Positions 46,630 through 57,084 of a DNA stretch of 64,000 nt are shown piece by piece. Origin of the DNA: Panax quinquefolius. Taxonomy: Eukaryota > Streptophyta > Magnoliopsida > Apiales > Araliaceae. The first letter of the stretch is position 1; each line of letters starts with the position of its first letter. Below the pieces are notes generated by a model, which saw only the letters and a list, made by a program, of their open reading frames with translations, had not been told where the DNA came from and ran no database searches. The position numbers were made by a program, and so were the translations under genes. The stretch lies in NCBI GenBank assembly GCA_020205615.1, contig CM035163.1, forward strand, positions 58,005,899 to 58,069,898. Direction: 5' to 3'.

Positions 46630-47350
46630 AAAATAAACTCCTTTATTTTAATCCAAATTTAAATCAAAATAAAACTATTTTATTTTAATTTATCCAATTT
46701 TGAATAAAATAAACTATTTTATTTTAATCAAAATCTTTAATTAAAATAAACTCCTTTATTTTAATTAATTATGAATCCAATTCCATATATATAAATTTTT
46801 TAATTAAAATAAACTCTTTTATTTTAATTAATTATGGAATCCAATTTCATGTAAAAAAAATCTTTTATTAAGGAAACACGAGATATTCTTTCCTATTCAC
46901 AAATAAACTCCTTTATTTTTGAATAATATGAAATCTTATTTCATATTTAAATAATCTCCTTTATTTAAGGAAACATGGATTTTCTTTCCTATTCACAAAT
47001 AAACTCTTTTATTTTTGAATAATATGAAATCTATTTCATATCTAAATAAACTCCTTTATTTAAGGAAATTAGGATTCTCTTTCCTATTCACAAATAAACT
47101 CTTTTATTTTGAATAATATGAAATCTTATTTCATATCTAAACAAACTCCTTTATTTAAGGAAAGATGGATTTACTTCCCTATTCACAAATAAACTCCTTT
47201 ATTTTTAGGAAAAATAAAATCCAATTTCAACTCCAATTAGTTATTATGGAATCCAATTCCAACTCTAATTAGTTAGCATGAAATTACGATTTTAAAATTA
47301 AAATAAATCTTTTAATTTTAAGATTAAAATAAACTTTTTATTTTAATATT
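46630..47350. repeat. Array of AT inverted repeats in E6 leader
   Basis: About fourteen copies of AAATAAA-CTCC-TTTATTT or close variants (loops CTCC, CTCT, CTAT). From 46880 to 47220 they are organised in an about 95 bp tandem unit that contains two of them, separated by AATATGAAATC and GGAAACATGGA-type spacers, three to four times. Confidence 0.8.
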
Positions 47351-47794
47351 AAAATAAACTTTTATTTTAATTATAAAATAATTAAAAATATATATTACAT
47401 ATACATAATATATATATATTACGGTAACTATGTAATATATATTACTTTTATATTATATACATAATATATATATATATATATATATTACACAAAAACCGTA
47501 CTATATATGTATGTAAAAAGTCATCCGTTCCTTGTTTTTTTTTTATGGTGTCTTCCACGTGGACCTTCCTTCTCTTTTAAAAAAAAAAAATTCCGGATGC
47601 CTTGAATCAAAAATAAATCAAGTCCTGCCTTTTTTTTTATTAACAGTGAATTCCTGCTTGATTTGCGTGCCAATCATGGCCACGTGATTCTTTGTTTTTA
47701 TTTAAATTTTATACAATTAAATTATGCCCAATTAAATTGTTCTAAACACATATCAATATAATATCAAATTAAAACAATTAATAATTAGCATAAA

Positions 47795-47811
47795 GGTTTG
47801 GCTCGATGCCA
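47795..47811 (-). other. Primer-binding site, tRNA-Met type (E6)
   Basis: Minus-strand TGGCATCGAGCCAAACC two bases after the LTR end. It corresponds to TGGTATCAGAGCC with one substitution and loss of AG from CAGAG. Confidence 0.82.
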
Positions 47812-47813
47812 CT

Positions 47814-49701
47814 TATTAGGTTTGTAATATTCATGGCATGATCAAATTGCATAAAAATAAGCGAAGCGTGTAAAATCGAGTTTAAAAAATTTACAAACCA
47901 TATACCCGGATCACCTTTTATGCATAATTATTAATTAAGCGAAAAGATAAAGAATAAAATCATACCCTTGAAGATCGAGCTTCCTCGAGTGAAGTTCACC
48001 TCCAAATTCTTTTCGCGTTCAACTTGAATCCACCGGGTTTGGTTCCTTCCTTTGATCAACGTTAGCCACCCATATGTTTGGCCTCTGAGAGGTGATCCAC
48101 CAAGGAAAAATAAAGAATTCAAGAAGATGGTGTATATGGCTCAAACCCTAGTTTTCTATCTCTATAGAAAAGGGTACTCTCCAACAAATTGGAATTATGT
48201 CGTATGTTGTTAAAGTCAACAACCCCCACCACCCATAATAAGACTCCTCTTATTTATAGATGTGGGCAACCCACCTTAACAATTAAGGAATTGGGTTTAT
48301 TTAATTAATTAAATTCTTTTAATTAATTAAGCTCCCTAATCTTATTAGGGATAATTAATCAAACTCTTTTAATTAATTTAACCTCCTAATCTTATTAGGA
48401 ATAAATGAGAGTACTTATATTAAATTAATTCCTAAACTCTTTTAGAAATTAAAATAATAATAATTGTAATAATATTAATAAGACTCCTCTTATTAATTTA
48501 TATTTAATATTTCTAAAATATTAAATAATAAATATTAAGCTATTTAATTTATTCTATCACCATAGATTAAATTAAATATACATAACTATATTATTACGAT
48601 TATGCCATTAACTTCTTAAATAATTATTCTTCTTTTTTATGGTGTGACCCTTTAGGTTCTCCATATTAAGCCTAGGTTGTGAATAAATCAATTAGAAACA
48701 ATTCTAATCTTATTTAAATAAATAAATTAAACAAATAATTTATTTAAATAAATAATATTTATTCTACAATAGGGATAAGCCTCCCTAGCGATCAACGACT
48801 TTCCGGATAATATAGATTTCAACATTAATCATAAAAGAACCTTTGAGTAAATAGTTCTGCATGCAATTCAATCCTTCCACCATACAATGTCCCAATTAAA
48901 TATAAGACATGGAATTCTTTGTCAAGTCTTATTTTATTTAATTATATGTATTTCGACTCTTAAATGCACAACTCCAAATAATGCAAATTAGAAACTCCTT
49001 TCTAATTTCATTACGCTTAACCAAGGACTCTTTGGGTTGTCATTTATCGAATCACATAGGACATTTCTCTTCTTTTATTAGAAGTGGTAGATTCTTTATT
49101 GATCATACATTATCTCCATGTACAACTTATTATACCCAAGCATACCCTTTGATATACCCTAAGGGTCTTAAGGAATAAGTCAAGTATAACTCATCATACA
49201 CAAGATACTATGATGATCTCAAGTCTAAGGATTACTTGTACTACTATCACTCTGAGAATTCCTATTGACGGTGCAAATAAAACTCCATTAGGTATTCCTT
49301 AGCGAGCCACGTTCGGTGAACTTATTCTCTAATAAGCACCTACATACTTGCTTTAGTGTCTCCACACAAATGATCATGAGATCAATCATCCTCATCCAAT
49401 GAGCAAGCAACGTATGTACCCGATCTATCCGGATTCACTAATCCCCAATTTAGTAATCCAATGATTGGGAACTATTTTAGTTTTAAGCTTTCTAAGAATT
49501 TAGATCTCATTAGAATGATCATCATCATTATTCTAAAAGCATTGCTTAAAACTATGGGTTTATCACATATTATAAAACAGCATCATGTAGATAATAAAAG
49601 CCTTTAATAAATTAATACTTTTTATTAATAAATGAATAAGATTGTTACAAAGTATATGCTTTATCATCAAACATGATTGGCTTGTGTGCATACTACTTTC
49701 A
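47814..49701 (-). repeat. 5' LTR of E6
   Basis: 1888 bp, collinear with 40473-42364. The terminal plus-strand TG is changed to TA at 47814-47815. It contains the TATA box 48251-48258 on the minus strand. Confidence 0.92.
48251..48258 (-). promoter_or_regulatory. TATA box of E6 5' LTR
   Basis: TATAAATA on the minus strand, in the LTR that precedes the leader and gag, so it would be the functional promoter copy. Confidence 0.65.
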
Positions 49702-49706
49702 ATTCC
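49702..49706. repeat. Target-site duplication of E6, right copy (ATTCC)
   Basis: Identical to 40468-40472; the E5 LTR resumes here. Confidence 0.88.
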
Positions 49707-51200
49707 AACATAATGATAAAGAATGGAATAACAGAAGAATTTCACCAAGTATAGGATAGACCACGTATACAGGTTATTCCAACAGAATAAAAAAAATGGA
49801 ATAACAGAAGTTCTCTTCATGAATACGAAAGAAATAATACCCCTTACGTTAGAACAAACTGGATATAGAAGTAGAGTGAAGTAGCAGAATACTTTTCTTC
49901 TTTCTCTCTATAGTTTCTCTCTCTAGAGTTTCAATTGAATTTAAGTGAAGAAATAATGAAGGAATGAGCTTCTATTTATAGGAGAATGGACCTAATAGTA
50001 ACTAATTCTTGAATCGGTCCAGATTGATTTACTTTTAAGCAGATGATTCTAGATTGATTTACTATAAAATATTCTAATAAAACAAAATCTTTTAAATAAA
50101 ATATAATATATTCTATTTATAATCTAATAAAACAAATAACTTATTAAAAGTATTTTATTTTATATAAAATGATTTTACTATACAAAAAATACTATCGCAG
50201 AGCACTATCTGCAAAACACTATGCGTAAGAAAATATAATATATTCTAATTATTGTCTAATAAAATAAATAACTTTATAAAAGTATTTTGTTTTATATAAA
50301 AGATTTTACTATACAAAACACTATGCATAATAAAATATAATATATTCTAATTATTGTCTAATAAAACAAATAACTTTATAAAAGTATTCTATTTTATATA
50401 AAAAACTTTTACATTTTATTACATTAATAATACTAATAAAACAAAACTTATATATATAATAAATATATATATAAACTTCGTGACTTCATAAAAGACACCT
50501 CAATATGTTTAACAACATTTATTATCATTATTATAATTCACAATATTAATCGACCAGTTCGTTCCTGGAAAGAGGGGGCTTTCCAATAAGGATTTCTCCC
50601 TATTGACGCGCAATTATGTGACTAAACCTCTCCTTGGCAGAACTACTAGACATCGTTAATATTGCAAATAATAATATGAATAACTTTGTCGTCTCAATTA
50701 TTGATTTAATAATATAACATATTATGCAGATGATACTGTAACAATAATTGAATCAATAATATGAGAGATATGATGCAGCAATTACTGTAGCAATAATTGA
50801 GTATAACTGAGTGACTTCTTACGTAAGCATCAATAATCAATACCATGTGCTACTATGCAACCACGCGTATTACTGTACTTTTACTACCGGGTAGTTCAAC
50901 AGTTTTAACGGTAACACTTTCGCCGTTATTTTTATAAAATGATAATTACATGCTTTTCTTACTACTGACAATACTTTCGTTGTGGGGTCCACTAATGATT
51001 GTGCTTGTCGTCACGGATATTCCCCGATAAAAAGAATATTCCCGAATAGAGCAGAATATTTTATAACAACTTGCATACTTTGCAAAATTTTCACATATCA
51101 CCCTTAACTTTAACCTTTTATCAATTTAACCATTTACGAAATAAAATAATAATTATAAGAAAATTGAATACTTTCATTTCATAAAATTCAGGGTCTTACA
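49707..51200 (-). repeat. E5 5' LTR, right part
   Basis: Continuation of 39128-40472. It includes the end of the tandem array (to about 49820) and a minus-strand TATAAATA box at 49973-49980, and ends GGGTCTTACA at 51200. Many blocks match the E3 LTR, such as AAGGGGGCTTTCC-like sequence near 50575 and CATATTCCCCGA-like sequence near 51010. Confidence 0.88.
49973..49980 (-). promoter_or_regulatory. TATA box of E5 LTR
   Basis: TATAAATA on the minus strand at the position equivalent to 12663-12670 of E3. Confidence 0.6.
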
Positions 51201-51754
51201 CTTAGGGTTTAACCCTAAGGTTTCCTAAGCTCATTATCTAGGATTGTGTAATAAGGGCAAAATGGGAATCATAGTTTCTAAAAATATGAATTAGGGTTCC
51301 CTAATTGAATTAGGTTTCCTAATCACTTTAGACTTGTAACTTAACAATTAGGGTTTTAATTTAGTAGTTTGGGTTTCTAAATATTAATTAGGGTTTACCT
51401 AATTAACATTAAACATAATAATGGTCATTAATTGCATAACACATAGCTTAACAAATCTTACAGTCATACTTGACTTCTGTACTATAGTTTATCAGTAATG
51501 CTAGGGTTTTGTAATATTTTATTGTAACTGTTCCATAAATTTAACATTACACACATATCAGGCTTGTTTATAGCATTGAAATATAAATCATATTATATTA
51601 TTATTCTCATTCCTTATTCAAAATTCAGACTTAGTGTTTTGAATTCATATTTGACATAACCTTCATACATACCATTATTAATTAAGTTAAAATAATTAAC
51701 TTAACTAATATAATAAAATACACATTATAATAATCCTAATGATCATATCATATA
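51201..51754 (-). repeat. 5' LTR of E2, second part
   Basis: Matches about 33244 to 33840 of the left E2 LTR, with an internal difference of about 60 bp near 51330 in the TTAGGGTTT region. It is cut at 51755 by E7. The five bases before E7 are ATATA. Confidence 0.85.
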
Positions 51755-53119
51755 TGTAACGCCCCAAAAAATTTGGATTTTTGAGAATTAAAATTTTATT
51801 TTGATTATGTGGATTAAATGAATTTAATTCATTATTTATGGGAGTAAGCTAATTGAAGGTCGTTCTATGACCTAGACATATCAGAACGTCATAGTATTTT
51901 GGCTACGTGATAGAATTAAAGTGTTTGAATTTCCAAGACGAAAATAAAAACTTTTCGAGAAATTTTCTAAAAAACACTATTCACGCATTTCTGCTCGGGA
52001 ATTTTTTTTGAATTTTCGAGAAATACGTAATGATAGAATATCGAGGTGAGATAGAATATCCAATAATATTTCAGTTATGCCAAACGCAGTTTTTTGCTTG
52101 CGGACTTAAAACCTAACGGTTAGGGAAAATGAGTTGCGAGAAGGAATTTAAATGCGTATAATGAATTAAAGCAATGATTATATAATACGTAAGTATTGTA
52201 CGAGGTAATGAATACAAGTATAATACGAGGTATTATACGAGCATGTATGAATGATGGAATGTCATATATTAAATAAGTATACGAGTTAGAATACAAGATT
52301 AATATGTAAATTATACGTTATAAGGCTTTAAGCCAAATGTAATGGACTTGTAGGATTGAGTAAGAAATTGTAAAGTCCCATGAGATATTGATAAGGCCCA
52401 AGTGTAGAGATGTGTAAGCCCAATGCAAGCTAATGATAAAGCCCAAAGAATTGTTAATGCAAGCCCAATGTATAAGTTAGGATTAATTAAACCTTAAGCC
52501 CAAAATAAGAATCCAATGGATTAGGAGGATCCATGGGGCAACCCATGATCACATGGGTGATCTTGGTGACCAAGAAATAAGTGTGATGAGCAAGTAGACT
52601 TAAGGGTTAAGCAAAGGATAAGTTAGGTAGACATAATGGCTAAGCAAGAGATAAGTTATGTAATGACCAAGCAAACTTAAAAGCTAAGTAAAGTGCTTAT
52701 GTGTGATGAGCAAGTAAAGTGCTTATGTGTGGCAACCAAGTTAACTTAATGGCTAAGTATTGTGATGGCCAAGTAACTTATTTGGTGAGCAAGTAAACTT
52801 GGTTGTTAAGGAGGTGGCTTAAGGAGGTAGAGTTAAGGAGGTGGGATTGGATTAATGACCCTTATGCCCTAATCTAGCAACTCCTATAAATAGCAAGCTT
52901 GGTTTTCATTTTGTTGGTTGTTCATTTCACCTAACAAGTTGAGAGCTTAATTGTTAGAGAGAATAAGTGAGAATAAGTTAGAAAAGCTAGAAAGCTAGTC
53001 TTTCATATTTCAAGAGGCAAGAAGATTAAAGCTTAGTCAAGTGATTATCAACGGTAAGAACTTAAACCATGAATCTCTTTCTCTTCCATTGTTAGAGAGG
53101 TAGGTAGTGGTAGAACATG
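51755..53119 (+). repeat. 5' LTR of E7, left part
   Basis: Starts TGTAACGCCCCAAAAAATTTGG. It contains a TATA box at 52885-52892, followed by the transcribed region with AGAGAGAATAAG. It stops at GAACATG where E8 begins. Confidence 0.9.
52885..52892 (+). promoter_or_regulatory. TATA box of E7 5' LTR
   Basis: TATAAATA on the plus strand, conserved in E8 at 54239-54246. E8 lies about 230 bp downstream of it, so transcription into gag would have to cross the 4 kb solo LTR. Confidence 0.65.
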
Positions 53120-56100
53120 TGTAACGCCCCAGAAAATTTGGATTTTTGAGAATTAATTTTTTTTATCTAATTATGTGGATTAAAATGAATTTAATTAATT
53201 ATATATGGGAGTAAGATAATTGAAGGTCGTTCTATGACCTAGATATATCGGAATGTCGTAGTATTTTGGCTACGCGATAGAATTAAAGTGTTTGAATTTC
53301 CAAGACGAAAATAAAAGCTTTTCGAGAAATTTTCTGAAAAATACTATTCACGCATTTCTGCTCGGGAATTATTTTGGAACTTCCGAGAAATACGTAATGA
53401 TAGAATATCGAGGTGAGATGGAATATCCAATAATATTTCAGTTATGGCAAACACAGTTTTTCGTCTGCGGACTTAAAACCTAACGATTAAGGAAGTGGAA
53501 TCCCAGAAGGAATTTTAATGCGTGTAATGAATTAAAGTAATGATTGTATAATACGTAGGTATTATGCGAAGTAATGAATCTGAGTATGATACGAGGTGTT
53601 ATCTGAGTATGAATGAAGCATATTATATCGATATATGAATAAGTATACGAGTGGGAATACGAGATGAATACGCAAATTATACGTTATAAGGCTTTAAGTT
53701 AAATGAATTTAATTTATAGGATTGTGTAGAACATTGTAAAGTCCAATGAGAATTGATAAGGCCCAAGTGTAGAAATGGGTAAGTCCAATAGGAATTAATG
53801 AATAAGCCCAATGCAAGCTAATGGTAAAACCCAAAGAATTGTTAATGCAAACTCAAGTATAAGTTAAGCTAAAAGCCCAAAGTATGAACTTATGGGTTAT
53901 TAGATGGTTTAAACCCATGGGTGATCCAAAGTAATGAGCAAGTAATTAATGTGATAAGCAAGTAAAGTGCTTATGTGTGGTGAACAAGTAAAAGTTGTGA
54001 TCAATAAGCAAAGGATAAGCTAGGTGATTAACAAGTAAACTTAAAGGCTAAGTTATGTTATTAGAAAGTATACTTAATGGTTAAGTATATGTGATGCCCA
54101 AGTATTGGATAGATGTTGTGATGGCCAAGCAAAGAGTGTGGTGGCCAAGTTAACTTAGTACTTAAGCTAGGAATAGTAAGGAGGTGATTAAGGAGGTGGG
54201 ATTGGCTTTGGACTAAAATGCCCTCACTTTGGTTTTCCTATAAATAGGAAGCTTGCTAGCTCAATTGTTGGTTGTTTATTTCATCCAACACTTTACAACT
54301 TATAAAGTGTTTATTGGTTAGAGAGAAAAGGCTGCAAAAGCTAGAAACAAGTTAGCCTTTGATAAATCAAGGAGCAAGAAGGAGATTAAAGATTAAGTAA
54401 GTGATCTTCATAGGTAAGAACTTAAACCCTAATTTCTTTTTCTTCAATTGTTAGAGAAGGGGGTAGTGGTAGAACATGTATGTTAAGGAATGATAAGAAT
54501 GATTAATCAATGGACTTAAGCAGTATAAGTCATGAATAAGTAATTCAAACTTAATTAAGTTATGAATTTATAAAGAGTTTATATGAACTACTCATATGTG
54601 TACTTTAATAATATGGTATGATAATAAGGAGTAAGAATGGTGGTTAAAAGACTTAATCTATAATAAGTCATGAGAAAAGAAGTTATAAATAGTTTATACT
54701 TTTATAAGTTATAAACTCACAAAGAACAAGTAATAATTTATCATGTTTATAAGTTAATGAGTTATGTATGTTAAGATGTTGTTACGATGGATTGAATCCA
54801 TTTAAAACGATGAACAAATCATAAGAAATGAAGTTAAGGCGAAATTTACGAGTTTCGACGATAATCGTCGAATTCGTGAAATTCTCGGAATGGAAGTTGA
54901 ATTTTGATATTGAGCTTGGAAACATTGGTTTTCAATGGAGATAAGTCATATTTGGCATTATAGAGTTGCGGACTCAAAAATGACCGGATTCTGACTTAGA
55001 ACGAAGAAACGAGCGTTGAACGTTCACGAACTTTTATTATTTTCTTTAAAAATGAACTAATAGGTGAATTTTTAGCAAACGAAGTAAAATAGATAAAATT
55101 CTTGCATGAATGTGTAGAGTATGTAATTTGTGAACCGTAGGCTTTTGAACGAGCCAATTCGGACTTATAACGAAGAAGTTATGAGTCTGGGAGTTTCGTA
55201 AAATTTTTAAATTTTGCAAACTAGCTGAGGCACAGAGTTGGCGCCGCGGCGCCAACCCAAGGCCAAATGATGGCTCTGCAGCACCGGGCACATTGTCATT
55301 GCCTCATCTTCTAACTTTCATGCCATGCATGCGAGATGAAGAAACTAAGTGTGGCCGCGACGCCTTGATCTAGTGTTTTGACAAACAAGAATGTTTACAA
55401 GTATAGAATGAAAGATAACTCATTAGTAATGAACTAAGGTGTAAATATATCATTGTTAAAGCATTGTTAGACACTTAATGTATGATGATTAAAGGTTAAT
55501 AATCAATTGAAGATGAACGTAATGAGAACAACATAATGTGCTAAGTCGGCTGTAGAAATTTGTTGACCAAGTTGATTATGAATCCAATGGTTTGAATACC
55601 AGTATGGGTTATGTAATTACTTAATGAACATGATAAGACCTTTCCTAAATCACTGTTATAGTGATGACTTTAGGAATTTAATGTTGTTTAATGAGTAGTT
55701 AAACGACGAACATAAAGTATAAGGAACGTGAATTGTATTCAATAATGATAATGACTATAACGTTGAGAGTTATAACTAAATGTTGTTAAATATTACATAA
55801 ACGTAAACAAAATGCAATAAAGTGTAATTAATAAATGACGATCGAGTTTCGAATAACGTAGGAATGTTAGTAAGTCGTGAGGAAGGATGATTAACTCGAA
55901 ACGAGTTCTATTAATGAAGTAAATCCACGTAAGACATAGAAGAGAAAGAAGTTGGTAAGAATAATGTAAAATATAATGGCAAGCCAGAACCAATAGTAAC
56001 AAATCTAATATATAATTAGATTGAGAAGAAGGGTAAGATTCATTAGAAACCATGTATGTTCATTCATGAATTAATGTTGTATGTTATGTGGTTGTGTATT

Positions 56101-57079
56101 GTAGAGACCGTAAAGATTGAAAGGAAAAGTAATTTTTCTCCAGCAGACGTTGAAGGCAAGTTTTTCTTAAACGCTTGTCTAACCTTCGTGTTAGCCAAGT
56201 TTTCAGTGATTCATGTTATGAGATGCATGAATTATTTTACGAAAATGTTGATGCCAATCTTAACTCGGCTAGACTAATCTTGAAGAGTTGATTGATTTAT
56301 TTACAAGTCTTTCAATATAGAATTAATAATGCTATCCTACGCCAATTGTTTGATACGGATTCAAGGTAAGCCTGAGTATGAATAAACAAATATATTTTTC
56401 ATCGATTATTCGATGGGCACGCGAGGTTGCCAAAACTTAAACGTACATACGTTTAATAGGAAGTAGTGTTGATCAACATAGAGTACTATGGGCTGATCAC
56501 CCAAAAGTGCTCGTAAGATATGCCGGACTTACGGACTTAGTGTCGGGTTGCCCTTTTCAAAGAAATTATGAACTGCTCATGGTCTTGAGCTAGAATTGAT
56601 GTTTTACTGAATATTGTTATTGTAAAACATTTTGAAAGAAAAGAAGTGATATTTTGAATTATCGATAGTACTTCGTAACTATTATCCAGTTACTGAAGAT
56701 ATACAATTCCTATGTTTCAAGCATGTCGTTTAAAAGAAATTATTGTACTTGCTGAGCTTGTTATGCTCACTCTTGCTTGAACCATATGAATGCAGCTTAG
56801 ACCGAATGGACCGAAGGATTTGACAAGGATAAAGAAGAGGCTAAGGCGAACCTGTAGGTTACTTATGTAATAGTATGGGTTTGTAATGATAATATTTAAT
56901 ATTATGACAAGAACGAATGTAACAGTTATAAAGAACATAGGGAATGTTAGTATTGTGTTGGAATATTTATAAGACATATTAATTCTTTTGAGGCATTTCA
57001 ATTGAAAGTTTGTGTGAACTGTAGCACCATGTAGCACCATATTTCGGGTTGGAAGAGACCCGGATTTGGGGGCGTCACA
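53120..57079 (+). mobile_element. E8: solo LTR of the E7 family inside the E7 5' LTR
   Basis: 3960 bp, TGTAACGCCCCAGAAAATTTGG to GGGGGCGTCACA, same orientation as E7. The flanks are ACATG (53115-53119) and ACCTG (57080-57084), a 5 bp duplication with one mismatch. It has no interior. It aligns over its whole length with the E7 LTR pieces and, in reverse, with E4. No gene is present. It includes a plus-strand TATA box (54239-54246) and an 18 bp GC palindrome (55238-55255). Confidence 0.88.
55238..55255. repeat. Perfect 18 bp GC palindrome in E8
   Basis: TTGGCGCCGCGGCGCCAA is its own reverse complement. The E7 LTR copy at 57844-57861 has one mismatch. The region is a GC-rich island within AT-rich LTR sequence. 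Confidence 0.85.
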
Positions 57080-57084
57080 ACCTG

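Larger units (their letters stand above)
45359..47794 (-). other. E6 leader, long and repeat-rich
   Basis: About 2.4 kb between the primer site and gag, without any supported ORF. Near gag it contains three copies of a short stem-loop motif (45565-45861). Farther out are an array of AT inverted repeats (46630-47350), and TA runs near 46005 and 47460. The stretch 47480-47800 holds poly-T and poly-A runs and two CCACGTG-type boxes (near 47568 and 47681). Confidence 0.7.
40473..49701 (-). mobile_element. E6: Ty1/copia retrotransposon, complete ends, decayed
   Basis: 9.2 kb. LTRs 40473-42364 and 47814-49701 (about 1.89 kb each) flank a 5.4 kb interior. The minus orientation is set by the tRNA-Met primer site beside the right LTR and the polypurine tract beside the left one. 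The order on the minus strand is leader, gag, protease, integrase, RT, RNase H, which is the copia order (integrase before RT). LTR length and Gag/PR motifs may fit the Angela group; this is only a guess. The leader is unusually long, about 2.4 kb. Confidence 0.88.
38971..51200 (-). mobile_element. E5: truncated relative of E3 (5' LTR plus short leader), interrupted by E6
   Basis: The LTR 39128-51200, minus the copia element, is about 2839 bp and matches the E3 LTR family in ends (TGTGACGCCCCCAAAATAGG and GGGTCTTACA) and length. To its left a primer site and 140 bp of leader resemble 11020-11171 of E3. The element stops at 38971 against the E2 LTR. Its gag-pol and 3' LTR are gone, apparently with the adjoining 1.48 kb of E2. 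Confidence 0.82.
29441..51754 (-). mobile_element. E2: gag-only Ty3/gypsy element with 4.6 kb LTRs, host of E5, E6, E7
   Basis: The left LTR is 29441-34077, the interior 34078-36653, and the right LTR begins at 36654. The right LTR is broken: 36654-38970 matches the first half of the left LTR, and 51201-51754 matches 33244 to about 33840. Between them lies E5 with E6. E7 then begins at 51755, so the rest of the right LTR is outside the window. The interior is only 2.6 kb and contains gag and an additional ORF but no protease core, RT, RNase H or integrase. This resembles the described non-autonomous gag-only LTR elements (TR-GAG). The end sequences are close to those of E7, its likely autonomous type. 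Confidence 0.8.

Noticed and set aside
46880..47220. Second CRISPR-like regular repeat
   Set aside because: AT inverted repeats in a tandem unit within a copia leader; spacers are themselves repeated.
49702..49710. E6 LTR ending at ACA (49710), giving a TGTTGGAATT start as in many copia LTRs
   Set aside because: Ending at 49701 gives a perfect ATTCC duplication and agrees with the left LTR end at 42364; the later end has no matching duplication.
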